From Streptomyces puniciscabiei (GTDB lineage Bacteria > Actinomycetota > Actinomycetes > Streptomycetales > Streptomycetaceae), in NCBI RefSeq assembly GCF_006715785.1, contig NZ_VFNX01000001.1, positions 496,001 through 560,000 of the forward strand: a DNA stretch of 64,000 nt, read 5' to 3'. Positions 45,599 through 54,244 of the stretch are shown piece after piece. The position numbers were made by a program, and so were the translations under genes. Below the pieces are notes generated by a model. That model was not told where the DNA came from and did not search any database. It saw only the letters and a program-made list of their open reading frames with translations. Positions within the stretch are counted from its first letter, which is position 1. Every line of letters starts with the position of its first letter.

Positions 45599-46861
45599 TC
45601 AGAGGCGGCGTTCGTAGCCGACGGGGAGGTGGTTGGTGCCACGGCCGAGGACGGCGGGGATCCACTCGATGTCCTCGTCTCTGACGGCCGGATGAAGGCC
45701 GGGCAGGCGGGCGAGGAGTACGCCAAGGGCGATCTGGAGTTCGGCGCGGGCGAGGGCGGCTCCGGGGCAGAAGTGGATGCCGTGGCCGAAGGCGAGGTGG
45801 GAGTTGGGCGAGCGATCGAAGTCCAGGGTGTCCGGGTCGGGGAAGCGGCGGGGGTCCCGGTTGGCCGCGCAGAGGGAGACGATCACGGAGTCGCCGCCGG
45901 GTACGCGCGTGCCGTGCAGATCGCTGTCCTTGTCGAAGAAGCGCCAGGTGGTGAGCTCGAAGGCACTGTCGTAGCGGAGGAGTTCCTCGACGGCGCGGGG
46001 CAGCAGGTCCGGGTTGTCGCGGAGCCGGGCGAGCTGGTCCGGGTTGCGGAACAGGGCGATCAGGGCTGTGGTGATCTGGTTGGTGACCGGCTCCTGGCCC
46101 GCGACGAGGAGCTGGAAGATCATCGAGTCCAGCTCCTCCTGCGACAGTTCGCGGCGGTCGCGGGCCACGACGAGGCGGCTGAGCAGGTCGTCGTCCCAGT
46201 GTTCACGCTTGTGGGCCACGACATCGGCGATGTAGCTCTGCAGGCCGTGCAGGCGGGCCTCGTAGAGGGGGCGGCCGGGGTCGGTGGGGCCGACCGGCTG
46301 GACGACCTTGCCCCAGTCGCGGTCGAAGCGGGCCGCGAGTTCCTTCGGGAGGCCGATGACTTCGGCGAGGACCTGGAAGGGGAACTGGGCGGCGAAGCCG
46401 GTGACGAGGTCCGCGGGGCCGTGCTCCGGCAGTGCGTCGACGAGGGCGTCGGCCAGTTCCTGGAAGCGGGGGCGGAGCTGCTCGATGCGGCGCGGGGTGA
46501 AGGCGTCCGTCACGAAGCGGCGCATCCGGGTGTGCTGGGGCGGGTCCTGATGAAGGAGGTGCACCTGGAGCTGGGAGTGCTGCGGCTCGGGCATGATCGA
46601 GGCGCGGGCGCGCCAGCGGTCGTTGCCACGGTCGTGGTTCTTGCCGAGGCGGTCGTCGTTCAGCGCGGCGTGGGCGGCGTCGTAGCCGGTGACGAGCCAG
46701 GCTTGGACGCCGCTGGGGAAGAGGACCCGGTGGACGGGGCCGGCCTCGCGCATCTGCCCGTACAGGGGGTAGGGGTTGGTCTTGTAGGGGCAGCCCATCA
46801 GCGGCACGGGGTCGGACAAGGTGTCGGGATCCGCGGCTGGATGCTGTTCCTGGAGGGTCAT
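45599..46861 (-). CDS. cytochrome P450 of the isonitrile cluster, atypical I-helix
   Basis: A 420-aa P450. Heme loop FGHGIHFCPGAALARAE with Cys365; K-helix EELLR about 292-296. The I-helix reads A254-G-Q-E-P-V259-T, so the usual Thr pair after the acid is replaced by Pro-Val; this alters proton delivery and suggests chemistry other than simple hydroxylation, such as radical phenol coupling. ATG 46861 has GAGGAG. The gene lies 11 bp from the amidotransferase gene and 149 bp before the synthase. No ferredoxin is encoded nearby. Confidence 0.92.
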   Translation of the reverse strand: MTLQEQHPAADPDTLSDPVPLMGCPYKTNPYPLYGQMREAGPVHRVLFPSGVQAWLVTGYDAAHAALNDDRLGKNHDRGNDRWRARASIMPEPQHSQLQVHLLHQDPPQHTRMRRFVTDAFTPRRIEQLRPRFQELADALVDALPEHGPADLVTGFAAQFPFQVLAEVIGLPKELAARFDRDWGKVVQPVGPTDPGRPLYEARLHGLQSYIADVVAHKREHWDDDLLSRLVVARDRRELSQEELDSMIFQLLVAGQEPVTNQITTALIALFRNPDQLARLRDNPDLLPRAVEELLRYDSAFELTTWRFFDKDSDLHGTRVPGGDSVIVSLCAANRDPRRFPDPDTLDFDRSPNSHLAFGHGIHFCPGAALARAELQIALGVLLARLPGLHPAVRDEDIEWIPAVLGRGTNHLPVGYERRL

Positions 46862-46872
46862 GGGGAGGCTCC

Positions 46873-48699
46873 TCAGAGGGCGAGTTCGGGCCGGTAGTGG
46901 TCCAGCCAGAGGGCGAGGTCGACGACGCGTTCGAGGCGCAGGCGGTGGCCCCACTGCAGTCGGTCGGGCGGGGTGTCGAGGCAGGGCTTGATGCGGGTCT
47001 CGTCGGCCAGGGCGCGGACCTGTTCGGTGGCGAGCGCGTCGCGGGCCAGATCCTGCAGGCCGCGGTTGTAGTCGGGGTGGTGGGTGGCCGGGTAGTGGTT
47101 CTTGGGCCGGTGCAGCACCGAGTCCGGAGCGAGGCCGGCGCCCATCGCGCGCAGCAGGCTCTTCTCCCGTCCGTCGAAGCTCTTCAGCGCCCACGGGGTG
47201 GTGAAGGCGTACTCGACGAGCCGGTGGTCGCAGTACGGGACGCGGACCTCCAGGCCCTGCGCCATGCTGAGGCGGTCCTTGCGGTGCAGGAGCTGGCGCA
47301 GCCAGCGGGTCAGGGACAGGTGCTGCATCTCGCGTTGGCGGTGTTCGGCGGCACTCTCGCCGTCCAGGTGCGGTACGGCGGCCAGCGCGGTGCGGTACGT
47401 GTCGTCGCGGAACTCACCGATACGCAGGTCCAGTTCCGGGTTCAGGGGCATGGCCGCCTCGTCGCCCGTCACCAGCAGCCACGGGAAGGTTTCCGCAGCG
47501 AGGGCCTTCGGGTTGTGGAACCAGGGGTAGCCGCCGAAGACCTCGTCGGCCGCCTCGCCGGAGAGGGCGACGGTGGAGTGCTTGCGGATCTCGCCGAACA
47601 GCAGGTACAGCGAGGTGTCCATGTCGCCGACACCGATGGGTGAGTCGCGGGCCACGACGACGGCCTTGCGGTGCTCCGGGTCGAGCAGGGCGCGCGGGTC
47701 GAGGACGACCGTGCTGTGGTCGGTGCCGATGAAGGCGCCGGCCTCGATGGCGTAGGGCGTGTCGTGGCCGGTGCGCAGGACGTCGCCGGTGAACTGTTCA
47801 GCCTGGTCGCTGTAGTCGACGGCGTAGGAGCGGATCCGGGCGTCCGGGCCTTCGCGCAGGCGGAGTTCGTCGGCGAGCAGGGCGGTCAGGACGGTGGAGT
47901 CGATGCCACCGGAGAGCAGGCTGCACAGCGGGACGTCCGCTTCGAGCTGGCTCCGGGCCGCGGCACCGACCAGGCTGCGGATCCGCTCGATGGCCGTGTC
48001 CTGGTCGCCGGTGTGGTCGGTAGCCTCCAGCTGCCAGTAGCGGCGTTCACGGATGCCGCCCCGGTCCAGCACGAGCACGCCGCCCGGCTCGACCTCCCTG
48101 ACTCCGGACCACACGGTCGGGCCGGTGTTGAACAGCAGGCTGTACGCCTCCCGCAGCCCGTCCGCGTCCACCCGGGGCCGTATCCCGGGGTGGGCGAACA
48201 GGGCCTTGGGCTCGGAGGCGAAGGCGAGGCCGCCGTCGACAGTGGCCCAGAACAGGGGCTTCACCCCGAGCCGGTCGCGGACCAGGAGCAGCCGCTGGGC
48301 GCCCTCGTCCCAGACGGCGAAGGCGAACATGCCCTCCAGGTGCTCGGCCACCGCCTCCCCCCACTCGGCGTACGCGCGCAGCACCACCTCGGTGTCGCTG
48401 CGCGTGCGGAACGCATGGCCCCGGGCGCGCAGTTCCGTGCGCAGTTGGTGGTGGTTGTAGACCTCGCCGCTGTAGCTGAGCACGATGACCGGCTGCTCGG
48501 GACGGTCGGTCATCGGCTGTATGCCGCCGTCGAGGTCGATGACGGCCAGGCGTCGGTGGCCGATGGCGGCCCTCTCGCCGATCCAGACGCCTCCGGCGTC
48601 GGGGCCCCGCGGGGTGAGGGTGGCGGTCATGGCCCCGATGACCGGGGCCTGGGTGCGGGCGTCCTGGTGGAAGGACGCCCAGCCGGTGATTCCGCACAT
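46873..48699 (-). CDS. asparagine-synthetase-like amidotransferase
   Basis: A 608-aa AsnB-type protein. N-terminal glutaminase with Cys2 (MCGITGW), RGPDAGG and SYSGEVYN; the C-terminal synthetase has PP-loop SGGIDST (263-269) and LSGEAADEVFGGYPWF, SMAQGLEVRVPYCDH. It should make amides from carboxylates with Gln and ATP. In an isonitrile cluster a carboxamide on the amino-acid-derived product is the likely result. It starts 17 bp after the MFS stop, so the three genes are co-transcribed. A housekeeping asparagine synthetase is less likely here. Confidence 0.9.
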   Translation of the reverse strand: MCGITGWASFHQDARTQAPVIGAMTATLTPRGPDAGGVWIGERAAIGHRRLAVIDLDGGIQPMTDRPEQPVIVLSYSGEVYNHHQLRTELRARGHAFRTRSDTEVVLRAYAEWGEAVAEHLEGMFAFAVWDEGAQRLLLVRDRLGVKPLFWATVDGGLAFASEPKALFAHPGIRPRVDADGLREAYSLLFNTGPTVWSGVREVEPGGVLVLDRGGIRERRYWQLEATDHTGDQDTAIERIRSLVGAAARSQLEADVPLCSLLSGGIDSTVLTALLADELRLREGPDARIRSYAVDYSDQAEQFTGDVLRTGHDTPYAIEAGAFIGTDHSTVVLDPRALLDPEHRKAVVVARDSPIGVGDMDTSLYLLFGEIRKHSTVALSGEAADEVFGGYPWFHNPKALAAETFPWLLVTGDEAAMPLNPELDLRIGEFRDDTYRTALAAVPHLDGESAAEHRQREMQHLSLTRWLRQLLHRKDRLSMAQGLEVRVPYCDHRLVEYAFTTPWALKSFDGREKSLLRAMGAGLAPDSVLHRPKNHYPATHHPDYNRGLQDLARDALATEQVRALADETRIKPCLDTPPDRLQWGHRLRLERVVDLALWLDHYRPELAL

Positions 48700-48716
48700 G
48701 GGAAACGACTCCTCGG

Positions 48717-50168
48717 TCAGTGGTGGTGGGCGGCGGGAGCCGCGTCGGTGGACATCTCGTGCGCGAGCGCCGGCCTGCGTCCTCGCAGTGCGAGCAGGGG
48801 TACGGCGATACCGGCGGCGGCTGCCGCCAGGGCCAGCCCGGCCGTCACGCCGTCATCGCCTCCGGCCAGACCCCAGGCTGCGGTGGCCAGGGCCGGGCCG
48901 AGGGTGAAGCCGAGACTGCGGGCCAGCTGTACGGAGGAGCCCACGGTCGCCGTGCGGTCCGCCGGGGCGGCGCCCATGACGAGAGCCTGGGTCGGGCCGC
49001 CGTTCAGGCCCATGCCGATACCTGCCAGCGCCAGCCGCCAGGCCACGTCCACCGGCGACCAGTCATCCCCCAGCGGAACGAGGAGGAGCAGACCGGCGGC
49101 GGTGAGAGCAGCCCCGATGACCGCCACCGGCCGGGCCCCGGTGGGGGTCCCCCCGCGCGAGCGGAGCCGAGCGTGGGGGATGTCGGCGAGGCGGCCACCG
49201 ACCGGCCCGGCCGCTGCCATGCCGAGCGGGAAGGCGAGCACGGTCAGACCGGTAGTGGTGGCGCTGACGCCGTCGTCGCGCTGGAGGTGCAGGGCGACGA
49301 CGTAGTGCATCGCCGCGAACCCGGCCGCCAGCGCCAGCACCGCCGTATGCGCCCGGAACAGCCCCGCCGCCCGCACTGCGCCGACGACCGGTCGGCCGCC
49401 CGGTCCCCGCAGCCACCACCACAACGGCGCTACGGCGGCAAGCCCGAGCACCAGCCACACCGGGCTTCCCGACGCCAGGGTCAGCGCAAGCAGCAGGGCG
49501 GCCACCCCGGAACCCACCAGCAGTGCGTCCGCCGCCGACCGCCGGTCGGGCAGGCGCAGGCCTCCGTCCCTCGGCATCGCCCTCCACGCCACGATCAGGG
49601 CGAGCAGGCAGAAAGGGATCTTGACGAGGAAGACGGCGCGCCAGCCCAGGTGGTCCAGCAGCAGTCCGCCCACCGCCGGACCGGTCACCGCGCCCAGCGG
49701 GCCCAGCGTCGCGGGCACGCTCATGGCCCGCCCGCGCAGTTCCGGCCGTACCGAACGCAGGGCGAGAACCGGCATCAGCACGAAGAGCACGGCCCCGAAC
49801 GCTCCCTGCGCGAGGCGGGCGGCGATCAGCCATGACGCCCAGGGCGCGGCGGCCGCCAGCGCGCTGCACAGACCGAAGCCCGCGGTCGCGACCAGCAGGG
49901 CGGAACGCATCCCGACCCCGTCCAGCCACCGGCCGACAGGCAACAGCAGGGCGACCACGGGCAGTTGATAACCAAGGACCGCCCACTGGGCGGCCGTGGC
50001 GGAGACGTGCAGACCGTCGGCGATGTCCGCCAGGGCCACGTTGACGATGTTCATGTCGAGCATCGCCACGAACGACAGCAGGCCGGCCACCGCAACGAGC
50101 AGCCAGCGGTCCTCACCGCCGACGGATATGTGGCCGGGCTGTTGAGAACCGGGACTGTGGCCTGTCAC
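48717..50168 (-). CDS. MFS exporter of the isonitrile cluster
   Basis: A 483-aa DHA2-type MFS transporter, about 14 helices: SFVAMLDMNIVNVALADIADGLHVSATAAQWAVLGYQLPVVALLLPVGRWLDGVGMRS (motif A region) and RTATVGSSVQLARSLGFTLGPAL. An inserted palindromic repeat (49143-49180) supplies the residues HARLRSRGGTPTG. GTG 50168 follows GAGGGG. First gene of the isonitrile operon, with an ECF-type promoter about 56 bp upstream; likely exports the isonitrile product. Confidence 0.9.
   Translation of the reverse strand: MTGHSPGSQQPGHISVGGEDRWLLVAVAGLLSFVAMLDMNIVNVALADIADGLHVSATAAQWAVLGYQLPVVALLLPVGRWLDGVGMRSALLVATAGFGLCSALAAAAPWASWLIAARLAQGAFGAVLFVLMPVLALRSVRPELRGRAMSVPATLGPLGAVTGPAVGGLLLDHLGWRAVFLVKIPFCLLALIVAWRAMPRDGGLRLPDRRSAADALLVGSGVAALLLALTLASGSPVWLVLGLAAVAPLWWWLRGPGGRPVVGAVRAAGLFRAHTAVLALAAGFAAMHYVVALHLQRDDGVSATTTGLTVLAFPLGMAAAGPVGGRLADIPHARLRSRGGTPTGARPVAVIGAALTAAGLLLLVPLGDDWSPVDVAWRLALAGIGMGLNGGPTQALVMGAAPADRTATVGSSVQLARSLGFTLGPALATAAWGLAGGDDGVTAGLALAAAAAGIAVPLLALRGRRPALAHEMSTDAAPAAHHH
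49143..49180. repeat. GC-rich palindromic interspersed repeat inside MFS gene
   Basis: GGGGGTCCCCCCGCGCGAG then CGGAGCCGAGCGTGGGGGA; the same family as 38505-38546 in reverse orientation. The coding frame is kept. Confidence 0.75.
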
Positions 50169-50223
50169 CGTTGCCGCCCCTCACGGTCGTGGGTGGGCTG
50201 CCGGACGGCAGCCTCGTCCCACA

Positions 50224-50251
50224 AGTCGGGAGGGATCGCACACGAGTTCCC
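50224..50251 (-). promoter_or_regulatory. ECF-type promoter of the isonitrile operon
   Basis: On the minus strand GGGAACT, 16 bp, CGACT. It ends about 56 bp before the MFS start. The same box pair with equal spacing lies before four other genes of this region. Confidence 0.8.
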
Positions 50252-50271
50252 GGGCGCGTCCAAAAATCATG

Positions 50272-50294
50272 GCGGGCAGGCTGAAACTGCCCGC
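50272..50294 (-). terminator. hairpin terminator of small membrane protein gene
   Basis: GCGGGCAG, a 7-nt loop, CTGCCCGC: a perfect 8-bp stem just after the stop at 50300 (minus strand). It separates that gene from the promoter of the MFS gene. Confidence 0.75.
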
Positions 50295-50299
50295 GCCGG

Positions 50300-50593
50300 T
50301 CAGTCGCGGCGGCCGCCGCGTGCCGGCTTGCCCGAAACGGCCGACTCCACCAGCAGGTACAGCAGCGCGCAGAGGATCAGCCCGGCGGCACAGCCGACAA
50401 CCGCGCCGAACGCTCCGTCGACGACGGATCCCAGCCAGCCGTATCCGGCTACGACAACGGCCACGGTGGCCGCGAGCAGCGGCCAGGCTCCCCCGTTGAT
50501 CCGCGCCCAGCCATGCCGGATCGTCCTGGGCTCAGGGTCCCGAGGCCATTCCGCCTGGGAGCCGCCGTGCACGTCGCGCCGGAGCCGCGCCAT
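50300..50593 (-). CDS. small two-helix membrane protein
   Basis: A 97-aa protein. Helices: GAWPLLAATVAVVVAGYGWLGSV and AVVGCAAGLILCALLYLLVESAV. The N-terminus is charged and the C-terminus basic. GGGGAGGG precedes ATG 50593. No known family. It lies between the copper chaperone and the isonitrile exporter, but its own promoter is not evident. Confidence 0.65.
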   Translation of the reverse strand: MARLRRDVHGGSQAEWPRDPEPRTIRHGWARINGGAWPLLAATVAVVVAGYGWLGSVVDGAFGAVVGCAAGLILCALLYLLVESAVSGKPARGGRRD

Positions 50594-50694
50594 CCGACCG
50601 CCCTCCCCCGCAGTGCTCAACACGCCCGCTGGCCCGGTGCGTGCCGCGGAGGGTTTCTTCCCTTCGGCCGGACATCGAATCGGCGTGCGTACGG

Positions 50695-50722
50695 GGGAAC
50701 TCCGGGCTCCGCTCAGCCGACC
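50695..50722 (+). promoter_or_regulatory. ECF-type promoter of the copper chaperone
   Basis: GGGAACT, 16 bp, CGACC; ends about 87 bp before the chaperone start. It matches the minus-strand promoters of this region except for the last base of the -10 box. Confidence 0.8.
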
Positions 50723-50808
50723 ACTGAGATGACGGCGTCGGCCTGAACGTCCGCGTTCGGCCGTCCGCAGGCCACCCCAAAGCCCTATCCGCATCCAGGA
50801 GTTGCGCC

Positions 50809-51024
50809 ATGGACCAGAAGCAGTACAACGTCACGGGAATGAGCTGCGAGCACTGCGCGGCGAGCATCAGGGAAGAGGTCTCCGAGGTACCCGGGGTCAG
50901 CAAGGTCGTGGTCGACCTCGCCGCCAACGCCGTCACCGTGCACGGCACGGGCCTTGAGGACGAGCGGCTGCGCGCGGCGATCGTCGAGGCCGGGTACGGC
51001 ATCGCCGACTCGATCGCCGCCTGA
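50809..51024 (+). CDS. CopZ-like copper chaperone
   Basis: A 71-aa HMA-domain protein. GMSCEHCAASIREEVSEVPGVSKVVVDL has the MxCxxC metal motif and the betaalphabeta order of CopZ/Atx1. It carries Cu(I) to P-type ATPases or other targets. AGGAG precedes the ATG. The only plus-strand gene between the isonitrile operon and the importer, under its own ECF-type promoter. Confidence 0.93.
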   Translation: MDQKQYNVTGMSCEHCAASIREEVSEVPGVSKVVVDLAANAVTVHGTGLEDERLRAAIVEAGYGIADSIAA

Positions 51025-51089
51025 TCCCGGCAGACGGCCGAGCGGGCAGGACGCGATGTCGTCCTGCCCGAGCCCGTTCATCAGCCCGT

Positions 51090-51908
51090 TCATCCCCGGG
51101 TGGGCGTCTCCAGCGGCACGGCTGTCGGCGCCTCGTCCGCCGGCGTCCGGTGGTCGAAGGCGATGAGTGGGTCACCGGTCAGGGGATGGTCGACAACCGC
51201 CGCCCGCACTCCGAACACCTCCGCCATCAGCGCGGGCGTGAGGACGTCCCGCGGCGGGCCGGAGGCGACGACCGCTCCGTCGTGCAGGACGTGGAGGCGG
51301 TCACAGACGGAGGCCGCGGCGTTCAGGTCATGCAGCGACACCAGGGTCGTACGGCGCTGGGCACGCAGGAGGGCGAGCAGCTCGACCTGGTGGCGGATGT
51401 CGAGGTGGTTGGTCGGTTCGTCCAGCACCAGGACGTCCGGGTTCTGTGCGAACGCCCGTGCCAGCAGGACGCGTTGGCGCTCACCGCCGGACAGGGCCGT
51501 GAAGCGCCGTCCGGCCTGTTCCGCCATGCCGACGTCGGTGAGCGCCTGCGCGACGATGTCCCGGTCGGCGGCGTCCTCCCCGGCGAAGGCCCGCTTGTAG
51601 GGCGTACGGCCCATCGCGACGACCTCGCGCACGGTCAGCTCGAAGTCGCTCCCGCGCTCCTGCGGCAGGGCGGCCACATACCGCGCCGACCGGAGCGGAG
51701 TCATCTCGCGCAGGTCGGTGCCGGCGAGCAGGACCCGCCCGGCGGTGGGCTTCAGGTGCCGGTAGACGGTGCGCAGGAGCGTGGACTTGCCGCTGCCGTT
51801 CGGCCCGACCAAGCCGGTGATCTCGCCCTCGGCCGCGACGAGATGGGCGCCCGCGACGACCGTACGGCCGGCGTAGGCGACGTACAGGTCCTCGATGTCG
51901 ATCCTCAA
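51090..51908 (-). CDS. metallophore ABC transporter ATPase
   Basis: A 272-aa FecE/FhuC-type ATPase. Walker A GPNGSGKST, signature LSGGERQRV, Walker B VLVLDEPTNHLDI, H-loop LHDLN. TTG 51908 has GGGGAG and overlaps the permease stop (51905-51907). It powers uptake of metal-chelate complexes together with the permease and lipoprotein encoded upstream. Confidence 0.92.
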   Translation of the reverse strand: MRIDIEDLYVAYAGRTVVAGAHLVAAEGEITGLVGPNGSGKSTLLRTVYRHLKPTAGRVLLAGTDLREMTPLRSARYVAALPQERGSDFELTVREVVAMGRTPYKRAFAGEDAADRDIVAQALTDVGMAEQAGRRFTALSGGERQRVLLARAFAQNPDVLVLDEPTNHLDIRHQVELLALLRAQRRTTLVSLHDLNAAASVCDRLHVLHDGAVVASGPPRDVLTPALMAEVFGVRAAVVDHPLTGDPLIAFDHRTPADEAPTAVPLETPTRG

Positions 51909-52978
51909 CTTCCGCTCCCCAGGCGCCGGTCCAGCAGGTACAGCAGGGCCGGAGCCCCGAGCAGAGAGGTGACCACGCCGACCGGCAGCTCCTGGGTGTC
52001 CATCGCCGTACGGCACACGATGTCGACCACCACCAGGAGCAGGGCTCCGAACAACGCGGAGACCGGCAGCAGGCGTCGGTGATCGCCGCCCACGACCAGG
52101 CGGCAGACATGCGGCACCATCAACGCGACGAACGCGATCGCGCCGGAGACCGCCACCAGGACACCGGTCAGCACGCTGGTCACGGTGAACAGCTCGCGGC
52201 GCAGCCGGATGACGTCGATGCCCAGTCCGGCGGCCGTCTCGTCGCCCATCAGCAGGGCGTTCAGGCCCCGGGCGCGTGCCTGGAGCCACAGCAGCGCGGC
52301 GGGTACGGCCACGGCGGGTACCGCGAGCAGTTCCCACGTCGCTCCGCCGAGGCTGCCCATGAGCCAGAACAGGACGCTGTGGGTCTGCTGCTCGTCCCCG
52401 GCCTGCAACACCAGGTAGCTGGTGAACCCGGAGAGGAACTGGCCGATCGCGACCCCGGCCAGCACGAGCCGCAGAGGCGCGAACCCGCCACCGCGCCGGG
52501 CCACCGCCCACACCAGCGCGAAGGTCGCCAGCGCGCCGGCAAAAGCGGCCCCGGACAGGCCCAGTCCCAGTGCCCCGCCGGCGCCGAGGCCGAGGACGAT
52601 CGCCGCGACCGCGCCGAGGGAGGCGCCGTTGGAGATGCCCAGCAGGTAGGGGTCGGCCAGCGGGTTGCGCACCAGCGCCTGGACGGCCGTACCGACGAGC
52701 CCGAGGCCGGCGCCGACGAGGGCGGCGAGCAAGGCACGAGGAAATCGGAGCTGCCAGACGATGAGGTCGTCCGTGCCGGGGCGCGGAGCCTCGCCGGACA
52801 GCCGCCGCCAGACCACGCTCCACACCTCGCCGGGCGGGATCGACGTCGAGCCCCAGGCCACGGCGGCCGTCAGCGCGGCCAGCAGCGCCACGGCCAGAAC
52901 CGCGGTGAGCGGACCGGCGGGCAGGCTGCCGCGCTCCTCCGCGGCCGCGGCTTTCCGGCGCACCAGTGTGAAGGCCAC
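51905..52978 (-). CDS. metallophore ABC transporter permease (FecCD)
   Basis: A 357-aa FecCD/BtuC-type permease with about ten helices. LRFPRALLAALVGAGLGLVGTAVQALVRNPLADPYLLGISNGASLGAV is diagnostic, as is VALMVPHVCRLVVGGDHRRLLPVSALFGALLLVVVDIVCR. GTG 52978 starts two bases after the binding-protein stop. Only one permease is encoded, so it acts as a homodimer. Family substrates: iron siderophores, heme, cobalamin and other chelates. Confidence 0.93.
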   Translation of the reverse strand: MAFTLVRRKAAAAEERGSLPAGPLTAVLAVALLAALTAAVAWGSTSIPPGEVWSVVWRRLSGEAPRPGTDDLIVWQLRFPRALLAALVGAGLGLVGTAVQALVRNPLADPYLLGISNGASLGAVAAIVLGLGAGGALGLGLSGAAFAGALATFALVWAVARRGGGFAPLRLVLAGVAIGQFLSGFTSYLVLQAGDEQQTHSVLFWLMGSLGGATWELLAVPAVAVPAALLWLQARARGLNALLMGDETAAGLGIDVIRLRRELFTVTSVLTGVLVAVSGAIAFVALMVPHVCRLVVGGDHRRLLPVSALFGALLLVVVDIVCRTAMDTQELPVGVVTSLLGAPALLYLLDRRLGSGS

Positions 52979-52980
52979 GA

Positions 52981-54060
52981 TCAGGCGACCTTGCCGGGGT
53001 AGAGGGTCTTGGCGATGGCCTCGACCGTGTCGGCGTTCCCGACTCCCGCGATGGTGGTCTGCTCGGAGCCGATGCGCAGGAAGTGGCCCTCCTCGACCGC
53101 CTTCAGGCCCTTGGTGGCGGGGTTCGACCTCAGCCACTGCTCGGCCTCGTCGAACGCCTTCTTGTTCGCCGCCTCGCTGCCGCGGTTGCGGACGCCGAGC
53201 TGGATCCAGTCGGGGTTCTTCGCGATCACGTCCTCCCAGCCGACCTGCTTGTAGTCGCCGTCGCAGTCGGCGAAGACGTTGCGGGCTCCGGCCAGGGTGA
53301 TCACGGCGTTGGCGATCTGGCGGTTGCAGGTGACGCTGGGCTGCTTGGTACCGGCGTCGTAGTCGAAGAAGAAGTACGTGGGCCGGTTGCTCTCCGCCGT
53401 ACCGCCGACCGCCTTCTGGACCGCGCCCGCCTTCTCCTTCATCCCGGCGACGAGTTTCTGCGCCTGCGCACTGGTGCCGGTGACGGCGCCAAGGGAGGTG
53501 ACATCGGCCTCGACAGCGGACAGATCGGTCACCGGGCTCTTGCTCCGGGCAGCACAGGCGGTGGACTTCAGGTAGATGTGCTTGATCCCGGCCGCCTTGA
53601 ACTCCTCCGCCGTCGGCGCGTCCCCCATGCCTCCGCCGCCCATGCTTCCCGTGGAGGCGAAGGTGTCGATGTAGAGGTCGGCTCCGGAGCCGAGCAGCTT
53701 CTCCTTGGGGATCACTGTCCGGCTGAGCACCTTGACCTTCTGCGCCTGTGCGTCGAGGGTGCCGGGCAGCGTGCCCTTGCCGGGCGGGAAGCCGGTGCCG
53801 ATCACCTGGTCGCCGGCGCCGAGGCGGAGCAGCAGCTCCAGGCTGGAGGCGTTGCTGGTGACGATTCTCTTCGGGGCGCCGGAGAAGGTGGTCCTGGCGC
53901 CCATGCAGTCGGTGACGGACACCGGGTAGCCACCGGAAGCCGCCTTCCCGGCCTGCCCCGCGTTACCGTCCGCCGTGTCCTTCCCCCCGCCGCCGCAGCC
54001 CGCCACCAGCAGGCCGCCCAGTACGACGGCCGCGGTACCGCCCCACACACGAGAACGCAT
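52981..54060 (-). CDS. metallophore ABC substrate-binding lipoprotein
   Basis: A 359-aa FecB/BtuF-type lipoprotein. Signal LGGLLVAGC (lipobox Cys), then the binding domain: PKRIVTSNASSLELLLRLGAGDQVIGTGFP ... GADLYIDTF ... WEDVIAKNPDWIQLGVR. It has the family's long central helix and two lobes. GGGAG precedes ATG 54060. First gene of the importer operon, with an ECF-type promoter 57 bp upstream. Its ligand is unknown; context suggests a copper-isonitrile complex. Confidence 0.9.
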   Translation of the reverse strand: MRSRVWGGTAAVVLGGLLVAGCGGGGKDTADGNAGQAGKAASGGYPVSVTDCMGARTTFSGAPKRIVTSNASSLELLLRLGAGDQVIGTGFPPGKGTLPGTLDAQAQKVKVLSRTVIPKEKLLGSGADLYIDTFASTGSMGGGGMGDAPTAEEFKAAGIKHIYLKSTACAARSKSPVTDLSAVEADVTSLGAVTGTSAQAQKLVAGMKEKAGAVQKAVGGTAESNRPTYFFFDYDAGTKQPSVTCNRQIANAVITLAGARNVFADCDGDYKQVGWEDVIAKNPDWIQLGVRNRGSEAANKKAFDEAEQWLRSNPATKGLKAVEEGHFLRIGSEQTTIAGVGNADTVEAIAKTLYPGKVA

Positions 54061-54116
54061 CGAACAACTCCCGGATCCACTCGGTACACGGGCGAGCCTT
54101 CGCCACCCGCTCCAGT

Positions 54117-54144
54117 AGTCGGAGCGAAGGTGCCTCGAGTTCCC
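54117..54144 (-). promoter_or_regulatory. ECF-type promoter of the importer operon
   Basis: Minus strand GGGAACT, 16 bp, CGACT. It ends about 57 bp before the lipoprotein start. The bases after the -35 box (CG) are also shared with the MFS promoter. Confidence 0.82.
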
Positions 54145-54194
54145 GGCCAGTTGGCGAGCCGGCTCGGATGAACCGCTCCCGGTACTCCGGCGGC

Positions 54195-54236
54195 GAGGGT
54201 GCCGGTGCCGTTCTTCCAGCCGGCACCGGCACCCTC
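54195..54236 (-). terminator. strong hairpin after the sigma factor gene
   Basis: GAGGGTGCCGGTGCCG and its complement form a 16-bp stem with a 10-nt loop, directly after the sigma factor stop. It should prevent read-through into the importer operon. Confidence 0.85.
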
Positions 54237-54244
54237 CCGGAGCG

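Noticed and set aside
54061..54194. Cobalamin riboswitch in the leader of the ABC lipoprotein
   Set aside because: The B12-box type sequence (GCCACTG) and the surrounding conserved helices are absent; an ECF-type promoter explains the leader better.
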